DNA of 64,000 bases from JASGIT01 sp047601665. GTDB lineage: Bacteria > Pseudomonadota > Gammaproteobacteria > Burkholderiales > Burkholderiaceae_C. Position numbers and translations under genes: made by a program. Position 1 is the first letter of the stretch, and the number at the start of each line of letters is the position of its first letter. Positions 45,750-54,568 of this stretch are shown here, piece after piece. The notes beneath the pieces were generated by a model. It searched no databases and was not told the DNA's origin. It saw only the letters and a list, made by a program, of their open reading frames with translations. Location of the stretch: positions 1,922,001 through 1,986,000 of the forward strand of contig JASGIT010000001.1 in the NCBI GenBank assembly GCA_047601665.1, written 5' to 3'.

Positions 45750-47576
45750 ATGCGCGCAGCCAGCCGCGACCTCTCTTTCCCTACCTCCCCCGGCGCTCCC
45801 CACGGCTCCGACTGGCAGGCGCTCAGCCGCCTGCTGCCCTACCTCTGGCAATACAAGTGGCGCGTGCTCGCGGCGCTGCTCTTCATGGTGGGGGCCAAGG
45901 TGGCCAATGTGGGCGTGCCGGTGCTGCTCAAGCACCTCGTCGATGCGATGTCCCTCAAGCCCGGCGACCCTGCGGCCATCCTCGTCGTGCCCGTGGGCCT
46001 GCTGCTGGCCTACGGCGCGCTGCGGCTGTCCACCTCGCTGTTCACCGAACTGCGCGAACTCGTCTTCGCCCAGGCCACGCAGGGCGCGGCGCGCAGCATC
46101 GCGCTGACCACGTTCGAGCACCTGCACGCCCTCTCCCTGCGCTTCCACCTGGAGCGGCAGACCGGCGGCATGACGCGCGACATCGAGCGCGGCGTGCGCG
46201 GCATCGAGTCGCTGATCTCGTACTCGCTCTACAGCATCCTGCCCACGCTGATCGAGGTGGCGCTGGTGCTCGGCATCCTGGCGGTGAAGTTCGACCTGTG
46301 GTTCGCGGGCATCACGCTCGCGGCGCTGGCCATCTACATCACCTTCACCGTCAGCGTGACCGAGTGGCGCACGCAGTTCCGCCGCCAGGCCAACGAGTTC
46401 GACTCCGCCGCGCACACCAAGGCCGTGGATTCGCTGCTGAATTACGAGACGGTCAAATACTTCAACAACGAAGCTTTCGAGGCGCGGCGCTACGACGACA
46501 GCCTGGAACAACTGCGCCGCGCGCGGCTCAAGAGCCAGACCACGCTGAGCCTGCTCAACACCGGGCAGCAGCTCATCATCGCTACGGCCCTCGTGCTCAT
46601 GCTCTGGCGCGCCACGCAGGGCGTGGTGGCGGGGCGCCTGACGCTGGGCGACCTGGTCATGGTCAACGCCTTCATGATCCAGCTCTACATCCCGCTCAAC
46701 TTCCTGGGCGTGATCTACCGCGAGATCAAGCAGAGCCTGACCGACCTCGACCGCATGTTCGCGCTGATGGACCGCGAGCGCGAAGTGGCCGACGCGCCCG
46801 GCGCGCAGGCGCTGCACCTCGACGGCGAGCCCGCCGTGCGCTTCGAGGACGTGCACTTCGCCTACGAGAGCGCGCGCCCCATCCTGCACGGCGTGAGCTT
46901 CGAGATACCGGCTGGCAAAACCGTGGCCGTGGTCGGCCCCTCGGGCTCGGGCAAGTCCACGCTCGCGCGGCTGCTCTACCGCTTCTACGACGTACAGGAG
47001 GGGCGCATCACCATCGCGGGCCAGGACATCCGCGCCGTCACCCAGGCCAGCGTGCGCCAGGCCATCGGCATCGTGCCGCAGGACACGGTGCTGTTCAACG
47101 ACACCGTGGCCTACAACATCGCCTACGGCCGCCCCGGCGCATCGCAGCAGGAGGTGGAGGCCGCCGCCCAGGCCGCGCGCATCCACGCCTTCATCGCCGC
47201 CACGCCCAAGGGCTACGCGACGATGGTGGGCGAGCGCGGCCTGAAGCTCTCGGGCGGCGAAAAGCAGCGCGTCGCCATTGCGCGCACCCTGCTCAAGAAC
47301 CCGCCCATCCTGATCTTCGACGAGGCCACCAGCGCCCTCGACTCGGCCAACGAGCGCGCCATCCAGGCGGAACTGCAAAGCGCCGCGCGCAACAAGACGG
47401 CGCTGGTCATCGCGCACCGGCTGTCCACGGTGGTCGATGCGCACGAAATCCTCGTCATGGACGCGGGCCGCATCGTGGAGCGCGGCACGCACGGCGCGCT
47501 GCTCGCGGCGGGCGGGCGCTATGCGCGCATGTGGGCGCTGCAACAGAACCATGGCGGAAATGGCGCCGACGCATGA
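45750..47576 (+). CDS. Atm1/HMT-type ABC exporter (fused membrane and ATPase)
   Basis: A 608-aa half-transporter. Six membrane spans (about residues 25-320) include the YFNNE motif (NYETVKYFNNEAFEARRYD) characteristic of the Atm1/HMT1 group. The ATPase domain follows with Walker A GPSGSGKST (about 395-403), signature LSGGEKQR, Walker B ILIFDEATSALD and H-loop IAHRLSTV. Bacterial Atm1 proteins export glutathione derivatives, including metal-glutathione complexes. The ATG at 45750 is chosen over an in-frame TTG at 45741. Divergent from yciA-like with a 41-bp gap. Confidence 0.9.
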   Translation: MRAASRDLSFPTSPGAPHGSDWQALSRLLPYLWQYKWRVLAALLFMVGAKVANVGVPVLLKHLVDAMSLKPGDPAAILVVPVGLLLAYGALRLSTSLFTELRELVFAQATQGAARSIALTTFEHLHALSLRFHLERQTGGMTRDIERGVRGIESLISYSLYSILPTLIEVALVLGILAVKFDLWFAGITLAALAIYITFTVSVTEWRTQFRRQANEFDSAAHTKAVDSLLNYETVKYFNNEAFEARRYDDSLEQLRRARLKSQTTLSLLNTGQQLIIATALVLMLWRATQGVVAGRLTLGDLVMVNAFMIQLYIPLNFLGVIYREIKQSLTDLDRMFALMDREREVADAPGAQALHLDGEPAVRFEDVHFAYESARPILHGVSFEIPAGKTVAVVGPSGSGKSTLARLLYRFYDVQEGRITIAGQDIRAVTQASVRQAIGIVPQDTVLFNDTVAYNIAYGRPGASQQEVEAAAQAARIHAFIAATPKGYATMVGERGLKLSGGEKQRVAIARTLLKNPPILIFDEATSALDSANERAIQAELQSAARNKTALVIAHRLSTVVDAHEILVMDAGRIVERGTHGALLAAGGRYARMWALQQNHGGNGADA

Positions 47577-47711
47577 CCCTCCGCCATGGCGTGGCCGCCG
47601 GTGCGCCCGCGTGACTTTCGGGGGAGCCGCGGGCGGCCCATAGCCGTTACATTTGCGGCTTATCGCCCACTACCAGGCCATGCCCGGCGCAGCCGGAGGA
47701 GGAAACCTTGC

Positions 47712-48980
47712 ATGTCCACGCCGAATACCGACTACCGCTTGCTGCTGGACGAGGTGGGCGCCTTCGTCTACACCACCGATCTGGCGGGCAACTTCACCTA
47801 TGCCAATCAACTGGTGCTGGAATTGCTCGGCAACCATCCGCTGGAGGCCGTCATCGGCAAGGCATTCACCGACTTCGTCGACCTCGGCGAAGAGAGCAAC
47901 GCCCTGCGCGAGACCGATCGCCGCGTGCTGCAGGGCGGTGAAACCCTCGCCCGCGAGGAAACCAACTACATCCACGCCCTGGGTGAGGCGCGCACCTACT
48001 GGTCGATCAAGAAGCCGCTGCGCAATGCAGACGGCGCCATCAGGGGCATGTTGGGCATCTCGCACGACATTACCGAGAAGAAGCGCCTGGAAGACAAGGT
48101 GCGCCAGCAAAAGGAATTGCTGGACGCCGTGCTCGACAACGTCCAGGGGCTGGTGTACGTGAAGGGCGCGAACCGCCGCTTCCTGTATGCCAACAGGCAC
48201 CTGGCCACGGTGTTCGGGCGCCCGGTCGAGGAGATCGTCGGCCGCCTGGACAGCGAACTGATGCCGCGCGACGTGGCCGATGCGTTCTGGGAGAAGGATC
48301 TGCACATGCTGGCGACCGGTGAGCACTACGCGGGCGAGGCGTCCCTCGTCGATGCGGCGGGCCGGCTGCGCCATTACTGGAGCGTGGTGGTGCCCTGGTC
48401 GGGCTTTGACGGAATGCCGGCCTTGATCGGCCTCATCACCGACATCACCGAACTGCACGCGCTCAAGGAAGAATTGCAGCGCCAGGCCTGCAGCGACAGC
48501 CTGACCGGGGTCGCCAACCGGCGCAGCTTTTTCGAGCGCGCGGAACTCGAATTCGGCCGCAGCCGCCGCCACGACACGCCGCTGAGCCTGATCGCCATCG
48601 ACATGGACCATTTCAAGCGCATCAACGACGAATACGGCCACCCCGTGGGCGACCGGGTGCTGCAGGCGTTCGTGCTGTGCTGCCAGCGCCTGCTGCGCGA
48701 GCAGGACCTGTGCGCGCGCACCGGCGGCGAGGAGTTCTGCATCCTGCTGCCCGGCACGCCCGCCGAGGCCGCGCAGGCCGTCGCCGAGCGCATCCGCGCG
48801 GAGTCCGCCGCCTTCGGTTTCGGCCCGGAGCACCCGGCGCTGCGGATGACCGCCAGCTTTGGCGTGAGCGGCATCGGCGCGGCCGACCCGCATTTCGGCA
48901 CCCTGTTCTCGCGCGCCGACCGCGCGCTCTACACCGCCAAGCAGCAGGGCCGCGACCGCACCTGCGTGCTGGGCGCGTAA
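47712..48980 (+). CDS. Diguanylate cyclase with two PAS domains
   Basis: A 422-aa protein. PAS 1 is at about residues 8-120 (VGAFVYTTDLAGNFTYANQLVLELLG) and PAS 2 at about 135-255 (LDNVQGLVYVKGANRRFLYANRHLATVFG). The GGDEF domain (about 262-420) has the active motif GGEEF at 338-342 and an I-site R329xxD332 five residues before it, so product inhibition is expected. No membrane span. It makes c-di-GMP in answer to an unknown cytoplasmic signal. GGAGGAGG upstream of the ATG is a strong ribosome site. Confidence 0.92.
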   Translation: MSTPNTDYRLLLDEVGAFVYTTDLAGNFTYANQLVLELLGNHPLEAVIGKAFTDFVDLGEESNALRETDRRVLQGGETLAREETNYIHALGEARTYWSIKKPLRNADGAIRGMLGISHDITEKKRLEDKVRQQKELLDAVLDNVQGLVYVKGANRRFLYANRHLATVFGRPVEEIVGRLDSELMPRDVADAFWEKDLHMLATGEHYAGEASLVDAAGRLRHYWSVVVPWSGFDGMPALIGLITDITELHALKEELQRQACSDSLTGVANRRSFFERAELEFGRSRRHDTPLSLIAIDMDHFKRINDEYGHPVGDRVLQAFVLCCQRLLREQDLCARTGGEEFCILLPGTPAEAAQAVAERIRAESAAFGFGPEHPALRMTASFGVSGIGAADPHFGTLFSRADRALYTAKQQGRDRTCVLGA

Positions 48981-49002
48981 GTCAGAACGCCCGTCGCGCC
49001 GT

Positions 49003-49032
49003 GTAGTGCAATTTGCGCTACATCGCTATAAT
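49003..49032 (+). promoter_or_regulatory. Toxin-antitoxin promoter and palindromic operator
   Basis: GTAGTGCAA and TTGCGCTAC arms (49003-49021, one mismatch pair) form a 19-bp palindrome directly before a perfect TATAAT (49027-49032). The antitoxin ATG at 49039 is only 6 bp after the -10 box, so the mRNA should begin at or next to the start codon. The antitoxin-toxin complex is the likely ligand of the operator. Confidence 0.65.
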
Positions 49033-49038
49033 CCAGGC

Positions 49039-49326
49039 ATGACGACACTGGCCACCCGCAAAGAGCACCCCTTGTCGCTCCGGCTTGCCGAGGGCGACAT
49101 CGCCATGATCGACCGCGCTGCCGCGTTGCGCGGGCGCTCGCGCACCGAGTTCATGCGCGATGCGGCGGTGCGCGCGGCGGAAGAAGCCTTGCTGGAATCC
49201 TTGCCCATCCGCATGAGCCCCGAGGGCTTCGACGCCTTCCTGGCAGTGCTCGCCGCGCCGGGCACTCCCGTGCCCGAGATGGTGCAGACGCTGCAACGCC
49301 CCGCGCCCTGGGAACGCGCGCCGTGA
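49039..49326 (+). CDS. DUF1778 (TacA-like) ribbon-helix-helix antitoxin
   Basis: A 95-aa protein. The N-terminal ribbon-helix-helix is at about residues 8-50 (HPLSLRLAEGDIAMIDRAAALRGRSRTEFMRDAAVRAAEEAL), the DUF1778 pattern. A C-terminal tail (about 58-95) would wrap the toxin. It represses its own promoter and neutralises the GNAT toxin. GTGA overlap with the toxin start. No Shine-Dalgarno, in line with a leaderless mRNA. Confidence 0.88.
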   Translation: MTTLATRKEHPLSLRLAEGDIAMIDRAAALRGRSRTEFMRDAAVRAAEEALLESLPIRMSPEGFDAFLAVLAAPGTPVPEMVQTLQRPAPWERAP

Positions 49327-49835
49327 CGATCGAAGGGCCGCAAGCCCTGACGGCGCAGCACGACGTATCGGCATTTTCCTGCGGCCACCCCGCGCTCGAC
49401 CGGTGGCTGCGCACCCGCGCGCTGTCCAACCAGCAAAAGGGTTTCACGGCGGTGGTCGTGGTGCACGTGCAAGGGCGCGTGGTCGGCTTTTACGGCCTCT
49501 CGCCCACGGCGGTGCTGCCCGCGCAGATGCCGCGCTCCATCCGCACCGGCCAGCCGCCCGACCCTGTGCCCTGCCTGCTGCTGGGCCAACTGGCCATCGA
49601 CAGCCGCTGGGCGGGCCGGGGCGTTGGCACGGGGCTGGTCAAGCACGCCTTGCAGCGCAGCGTGGCTGCCGCGCGGCTGATCGGCGGGCGCGCCCTGGTG
49701 GTGCACGCGGTGGACGAGGCCGCCGCGGTATTCTGGGTGCGCCGGGGCTTTTTGCCTTCGCGCGACGATCCGCTGGTGCTGTTCCGGTCGATGGCGGATG
49801 TCGCGGCGTCGGTGGCTGCGGCGGGTTGTGAATAA
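49323..49835 (+). CDS. GNAT acetyltransferase toxin (TacT/AtaT-like)
   Basis: A 170-aa GNAT protein. FSCGHPALDRWLRTRALSNQQKG near residues 18-40 and the acetyl-CoA loop LGQLAIDSRWAGRGVGTGL (about 87-105, with the RGxG core) match the TacT-like toxins that acetylate aminoacyl-tRNA. The conserved tail HAVDEAAAVFWVRRGFLPSRDDP is present. It starts with GTG at 49323, overlapping the antitoxin stop, so it is translationally coupled. Together the two genes form a type II toxin-antitoxin module. Confidence 0.88.
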   Translation: MTIEGPQALTAQHDVSAFSCGHPALDRWLRTRALSNQQKGFTAVVVVHVQGRVVGFYGLSPTAVLPAQMPRSIRTGQPPDPVPCLLLGQLAIDSRWAGRGVGTGLVKHALQRSVAAARLIGGRALVVHAVDEAAAVFWVRRGFLPSRDDPLVLFRSMADVAASVAAAGCE

Positions 49836-49865
49836 AAGGTGCCCTTGGCGCCCGTCAGCCGTGCG

Positions 49866-49885
49866 CAGGCAGCTATCAAAAACGA
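49866..49885. repeat. Half-copy of the palindromic repeat
   Basis: Only a right-arm remnant, GCAGGCAGCTATCAAAAACG (49866-49885), immediately before the MazG-PIN start codon. Confidence 0.6.
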
Positions 49886-49892
49886 AGTGACC

Positions 49893-51263
49893 ATGGACAT
49901 TCAGGCGCTGCAGCACCGTCTGCGCGATTTCGCAGCCGCGCGCGATTGGCAGTCCTTCCATTCGCCCAAGAACCTGGCGATGGCGCTGATGGTGGAAGCG
50001 GCGGAACTGCTGGAGTTGTTCCAGTGGCAGACCATCACGGAGTCGCGTGGCTTCACGCGCAATGCCGTGGACAAGGAGCGCGTGGCCGATGAAATCGCCG
50101 ACGTGCTGCTGTACCTGTTGCAACTGGCCGACCACACCGGCGTGGACGTGGCGCAGGCGGTGGAGCACAAGCTGCGCAAGAACGCCGAGAAACACCCGGC
50201 CAAGCACCCCGAGCCACCTGCGCGCCCCGCCCCGCCCGCCGTGGCACGCGCGCACCTGCTGGTGGATTGGGAGAACGTGCAGCCCTCGGGCGAGGCGCTG
50301 AAGGCGCTGGCGCCGCAGGGCACGGACGTGTGGGTGTTCCACGGCCCGCAGCAGAAGGTGAATGCGGCCAGCCATGCGCAGGTTTACGGCGAGGATCGCG
50401 TCACCCTGGTTCCGCGTTCAGGCGCGGGCAGGAATGCGCTGGACTTTCAGCTTTCCTACTACGTGGGCTACATCGCGGCTCGCCAGCCGGATGCCACATT
50501 CGTCGTCGTCTCCAACGACCAGGGCTACGACCCGATGCTGGAACACGCGCGCGAGTTGGGGTTCGATGCCCGGCGCTGTGCCTTCTACAAGCCTGCGCCC
50601 AAGCCGGAGCCTGCACCACCGGCACCCGTCCAGCCTGTGCCGCCGTCTACGCTGCCGGTGGTAGCGGCAGTTTCCACGAAGGCAGCAGAGCCCGCGGATA
50701 GTGCCAAGGCCACACGCCAGGACGTGAAGCAACTGGCGCAGATGCTTCAAGGCATGGAGCCTTGGGAGCGCCCTGGGCGTCGTGATGTTTTACTGGTTCT
50801 GCTTCAGACGTATCTGAGAGAACCCAGTCCGCAGTCGCCTCGTGTCGCTCATGCAATGGCGCAATTGCAGGCGCAAAAGCATGTGGCGCTCAAGGGCGAT
50901 CAGGTGAACTACCCGCCTAAACCCGGAACGCAATCTCCTCCACCCGCAACTGCTGCGGCAAAGAAGAAAGCCGCCCCGGCCCAGAAGGCCGCTGCACCCG
51001 CGAAGGCTGCGCCCAAGCCCACGGCACCACAGATCACCCAGGCCGTGCTTGCCAGTCTGAAGAAGATGCCCAAGAACAAGCCCACGAGCCGGGCAGGCCT
51101 GCTCAAGTTCATCGCGACGCACACCACCAAGGCCGCCGACCCGAAGGCCATGGCGCAGCAGGTGTGCGCCTTGCTGGAGGCGCGCCAGGAGGTCGTTCCC
51201 GGTGTGGATGGCAAGGGTATCGCCTATCCCAAATTGCAAGCCAAAAAGCCCCCCAGCGCTTGA
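49893..51263 (+). CDS. MazG-like pyrophosphohydrolase fused to a PIN-like nuclease domain
   Basis: A 456-aa fusion. Residues 1-100 are a MazG-type all-alpha NTP pyrophosphohydrolase with both metal pairs, E35xxE38 and E67xxD70. Residues 117-220 are a PIN-like domain with D125-W-E127-N128, the VWVFHGPQQK strand, GRNALDF (Asp184) and SNDQGYD (Asp209, Asp213). Two similar C-terminal modules follow (about 300-360 and 390-452, ending in DQVNYP and GKGIAYP), joined by a Lys/Ala/Pro-rich linker. The start at 49893 gives an intact MazG domain. Its stop is made by a palindromic repeat. Nucleotide hydrolysis linked to RNA cleavage is inferred. Confidence 0.8.
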   Translation: MDIQALQHRLRDFAAARDWQSFHSPKNLAMALMVEAAELLELFQWQTITESRGFTRNAVDKERVADEIADVLLYLLQLADHTGVDVAQAVEHKLRKNAEKHPAKHPEPPARPAPPAVARAHLLVDWENVQPSGEALKALAPQGTDVWVFHGPQQKVNAASHAQVYGEDRVTLVPRSGAGRNALDFQLSYYVGYIAARQPDATFVVVSNDQGYDPMLEHARELGFDARRCAFYKPAPKPEPAPPAPVQPVPPSTLPVVAAVSTKAAEPADSAKATRQDVKQLAQMLQGMEPWERPGRRDVLLVLLQTYLREPSPQSPRVAHAMAQLQAQKHVALKGDQVNYPPKPGTQSPPPATAAAKKKAAPAQKAAAPAKAAPKPTAPQITQAVLASLKKMPKNKPTSRAGLLKFIATHTTKAADPKAMAQQVCALLEARQEVVPGVDGKGIAYPKLQAKKPPSA

Positions 51264-51300
51264 TGGTAGAGCGCTAGCAGCTATCAAATCAGAAGCTATA
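51254..51300. repeat. Palindromic repeat copy overlapping both convergent gene ends
   Basis: CCAGCGCTT (51253-51261) and GCGCTAGCAGCTATCAAATC (51271-51290). The left arm encodes the last residues and TGA of the MazG-PIN gene; the right border carries the stop and last codons of the TonB receptor gene. Confidence 0.85.
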
Positions 51301-53397
51301 GCGCGCCGACACCCGCACGCTGCGCGGCTCCATCGGGTGAATATGGCGGTCGTCGATGCCGCCGCCGCAGCTGCCGTTCAGCACCTCGCGCGCGGTGCAC
51401 GAGGCGTAGTCGTACTCGATGTCGTTGCCCTTGCTGCCCGCCAGGTTGAACACCTGCACGCCCAGCGTGAGGTGGCGGTTCACCGCGTAGGTGCCGCCAA
51501 AATTCAGCAGCGTGACGGGGCGTGAGCGCACGCTGTTCAGCGTGTCGAGCGCGCGCGGGCCCATGGTGCGCATACGCAGCGTGGCCATCCACGGCCCCTC
51601 TTGCCAGACCACGCCCGCCGCGGCCACGCGCTCCACCGCGTTGTCCACGTAGTTGCCTTCGCCCTCGGGCGCGGGGCCGCGAAAGCGCGCCCGGGACAGG
51701 GCCGCGTCGGCCTCCACGCGCCAGTGCGCGGTGACCTGCCAGCGCAGCGTGGCCTCCAGGCCGTGGCGCTTGCTGGCGCGGCCCGCCTCGGTGGCGCCCG
51801 CGTCGCCCACGTAGACGAGTTCGGAGCCGATCTGGAGTTGCCACAGCGCCGCCGTCAGGCTCAGCTGGTCGCTGGGCTGGTAGCGCCAGCCCACTTCCGC
51901 GCCCATGCCCTTGACCAGGGCGGGCACGCGCCGCGCGGCCTCGCCGGTGGCGGGGTCCACGGTGATGGTCGCGCCGCGCACGTCGTTGCTGTGAAAGCCC
52001 TGGCCCGCGTTCAGGTACAGCTCGTGCGCGGGCGCCACGGTCCAGGCCAGCCCGGCCTGGGGGGTGAGCAGGGCGTTGTGCCCGCTGCCGCTGTTGGCCG
52101 CGCCGTACACCGGCTCGCGGCCCTGCACCCGGTAGCCCAGCCAGGTGCCGCGCAGGCCCGCGTAGCCGCGCCAGGCGGCGCTGAAGTTCAGCAGCTGCTG
52201 GGCGTACAGGGCGATCTGGTCTTGCGACACCTTGTCGCTGCGCACCGTGGCCCACCGTTGGCGCGCCTGGGTCTGGTACAGGCCCACTTCGCCGATGCGG
52301 TCGCCGCGCCATTGCGCGCCCAGGGTCAGCAGGCCGTCCAGCCCCGCGAAGCGCGTGGGCAGTTTGCGCGACGCCTGTGCGCCATAGACGCGGCGGCGGT
52401 CGGTCTGTTCGAACTGGTCGCCTCGGTCGGGGTGGTCCAGGGCGTAGGTGAAGTCGGAGAACAGGTCGAACCGGTAGCTGATGGCGTAGGCGCTGAATTC
52501 GGTGTCGCCGTCCGGCCCCCTGTCGAACCATTGGGCGGACAGGGACAGCCGCCGTGTGCTGCCGCCGTCGCTGGGATCGAGGCTGCCAAAGCGCGAGAGT
52601 TCGCCGCTGTCGATGAGGCGCTCGGGAATCTGGTCGGTCGCCGTCCAGCGGCTCTGGTAGGCCATGCCGGTGATGCTGAAACCGCGCTGCGACGAGCCTT
52701 GCGCATAGCGCAGCACGGCGTTGGCCTTGCGCAGGTTCTCGGGCGTCTGCCAGGGGCCGTCGTTGCCCTGCAGCTCTACCGCGCCCATCCAGGTCTGGTC
52801 GCCCACGGTGCGCGAGCCGGCGGCCAGCAGGCGGCGCAGGCCATGCTGGCCCAGCGTGGCCTCGGCGAACGGGCGCTCCAGCGCGCTCACGTAGTCCATG
52901 CGGGCGCTGCCGGCCAGCGCGAAGTCGCCGTTGTCGGCGAAGTACGGCCCCTTGCGGTAGCGCACGCCCGAGACCAGCTCGGGGATGAGGAAGTTCAGGT
53001 CCGCGAAGCCCTGCCCGTGGCCGTGGCTGGGCATGTTCACTGGCATGTCGGCCACGGTCACGGCGAAGTCGGTGCCGTGGTCCAGGTTGAAGCCGCGCAG
53101 GAAATACTGGTTGGCCTTGCCGTCGCCCGAGTGCTGCGTGGCGACCACGCCGGGCACGGCCTCCACGATGTCGCCGGGGCGCTGCTTGGGGCGGGTCTGG
53201 AACGAGGCCTGCTCCGCCGCGCCCTCGCTGGCGCTGTCGGCGGTGCCGATGCTGGCGTCGCGCGGGCCGTGCACGGCCACTTCGGGCAGGTGGGCGGCGG
53301 CCGGGGCGGTTTGCGCCTGGGCGAAGCCGCAGCACAACAGCAGCGGCGCCAGCATCCAGGTGCGGCGGTTTCGGGCGGGTGGGGCAGGGCGCGGCAT
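51289..53397 (-). CDS. TonB-dependent outer membrane receptor
   Basis: A 702-aa receptor. The signal peptide (TWMLAPLLLCCGFAQAQ, cleavage near residue 29) is followed by a plug domain (about 45-165: QRPGDIVEAVPGVVATQHSGDGKANQYFLRGFNLDHGTDFAV), then a 22-strand beta-barrel ending HIHPMEPRSVRVSARYSF with the terminal Phe needed for membrane insertion. The ATG at 53397 is used; the open frame extends upstream through a repeat. There are no siderophore or metal genes beside it, so the ligand is unknown. Confidence 0.9.
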   Translation of the reverse strand: MPRPAPPARNRRTWMLAPLLLCCGFAQAQTAPAAAHLPEVAVHGPRDASIGTADSASEGAAEQASFQTRPKQRPGDIVEAVPGVVATQHSGDGKANQYFLRGFNLDHGTDFAVTVADMPVNMPSHGHGQGFADLNFLIPELVSGVRYRKGPYFADNGDFALAGSARMDYVSALERPFAEATLGQHGLRRLLAAGSRTVGDQTWMGAVELQGNDGPWQTPENLRKANAVLRYAQGSSQRGFSITGMAYQSRWTATDQIPERLIDSGELSRFGSLDPSDGGSTRRLSLSAQWFDRGPDGDTEFSAYAISYRFDLFSDFTYALDHPDRGDQFEQTDRRRVYGAQASRKLPTRFAGLDGLLTLGAQWRGDRIGEVGLYQTQARQRWATVRSDKVSQDQIALYAQQLLNFSAAWRGYAGLRGTWLGYRVQGREPVYGAANSGSGHNALLTPQAGLAWTVAPAHELYLNAGQGFHSNDVRGATITVDPATGEAARRVPALVKGMGAEVGWRYQPSDQLSLTAALWQLQIGSELVYVGDAGATEAGRASKRHGLEATLRWQVTAHWRVEADAALSRARFRGPAPEGEGNYVDNAVERVAAAGVVWQEGPWMATLRMRTMGPRALDTLNSVRSRPVTLLNFGGTYAVNRHLTLGVQVFNLAGSKGNDIEYDYASCTAREVLNGSCGGGIDDRHIHPMEPRSVRVSARYSF

Positions 53398-53435
53398 GGC
53401 AGCGGGCGAATGCAAGATGTGTGCCCCGTTGGAAG

Positions 53436-53485
53436 CAAAAAGAGCTGCCAGCGCTTTTCCATCAAGCGCTGGCAGCTCTTGTTTT
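53436..53485. repeat. Palindromic repeat copy, perfect 17-bp arms
   Basis: AAGAGCTGCCAGCGCTT (53440-53456) and AAGCGCTGGCAGCTCTT (53464-53480), with a 7-base loop. It stands between dctP and the TonB receptor gene, both leftward, next to a T-run on each side, so it could end the dctP transcript. Confidence 0.92.
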
Positions 53486-53494
53486 AGGAGCAAA

Positions 53495-54532
53495 TTACGG
53501 CTTGCGCGCGGCGATCGCCTTCTCCGCCGCCTGCACCAGGTCGGCGCCGATCGGGCCCTTCCACTTGTCGTACACCGGGCGCGTGGCCTTCACGAACGCC
53601 TCGCGCTCGGCGGGGCTGAGCTGGGTGATGGTCACGCCGTGGCCGGCGATCTCTTTCAGCAGCGGCTTGTCGGCCTCGACCATGCCTTTGCGCGCGATGG
53701 CGATCTCTTCCTTGCCGGCCTCGATGGCGGCCTGGCGCACGGCTTCGCGGTCGGCGGGCGTCCACGAGTTCCACACGTCCTTGTTCACCACGAAGATCAG
53801 CGGGTCGTTGATGTAGCCCCACATGGTCAGGTACTTCTGCGCCACGGTGTAGAGCTTGGCGGCCTGGTAGACCGACACGGGGTTCTCCTGCCCGTCCACC
53901 GCGCCGCTGGCCATGGCGGGCTGGGCGTCGGACCAGCTCATCTGCGTGGGGTTCGCGCCCAGCGCGGTGAAGGTGTCGAGGAACAGCGGCGAGCCGACCA
54001 CGCGGATCTTCATGCCCTTCAAATCAGCCGGGGTCTTGATGGGGTGCTTGGAGTTGCTGATTTCGCGGTAGCCGTTCTCGCCCCAGGCCAGGGGCATGAC
54101 GCCGGCCTTTTCCAGCGTGGCGAAGAGGCTCTTGCCCACGTCGCCCTGCGTCACGGCGTCCACCGCCGCGTAGTCGGGGAACAGGAAGGGCAGCGAGAAC
54201 AGGTTCAGCGCCTTGACCTGGGGCGACCAGTTGATGGTGGAGCCCACGGCCATGTCGATCACGCCCTGGCGCAGCGCGCTGAACTCGCGCGTCTGGTCGC
54301 CCTGGATGAGCGACACGCCCGGGTACAGCTTGATGTTGATGCGGCCCTGGGTCTTCTCGCGCACCTTGTTGGCCCAGATTTCGCCGCCTTTGCCCCAGGG
54401 GAAGGCGGTGCCCAGCACCAGCGACATGCGGTATTCGCTCTTGTAGTTGCCCTGCGCCAGCGCGGGCGTGGCGGTGAAGGCCAGTGCGGCGGCAGCGGCC
54501 ACGGCGGAGGCGAGGAAGGTACGCAGTTTCAT
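53495..54532 (-). CDS. dctP: TRAP transporter solute-binding protein
   Basis: A 345-aa periplasmic DctP-type protein. Signal peptide MKLRTFLASAVAAAAALAFTATPALA (about 1-26). The TRAP hallmark with the carboxylate-binding arginine is MKIRVVGSPLFLDTFTALGA (about 170-189), and DGQENPVSVYQ follows near 209. It binds an organic acid and hands it to the DctQM membrane proteins. Last gene of the leftward unit dctQ-dctM-dctP. The substrate is not determined by sequence. Confidence 0.92.
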   Translation of the reverse strand: MKLRTFLASAVAAAAALAFTATPALAQGNYKSEYRMSLVLGTAFPWGKGGEIWANKVREKTQGRINIKLYPGVSLIQGDQTREFSALRQGVIDMAVGSTINWSPQVKALNLFSLPFLFPDYAAVDAVTQGDVGKSLFATLEKAGVMPLAWGENGYREISNSKHPIKTPADLKGMKIRVVGSPLFLDTFTALGANPTQMSWSDAQPAMASGAVDGQENPVSVYQAAKLYTVAQKYLTMWGYINDPLIFVVNKDVWNSWTPADREAVRQAAIEAGKEEIAIARKGMVEADKPLLKEIAGHGVTITQLSPAEREAFVKATRPVYDKWKGPIGADLVQAAEKAIAARKP

Positions 54533-54568
54533 CGGACGAGTCTCCTTGTCAAAAAATCAGTAGCCCAA

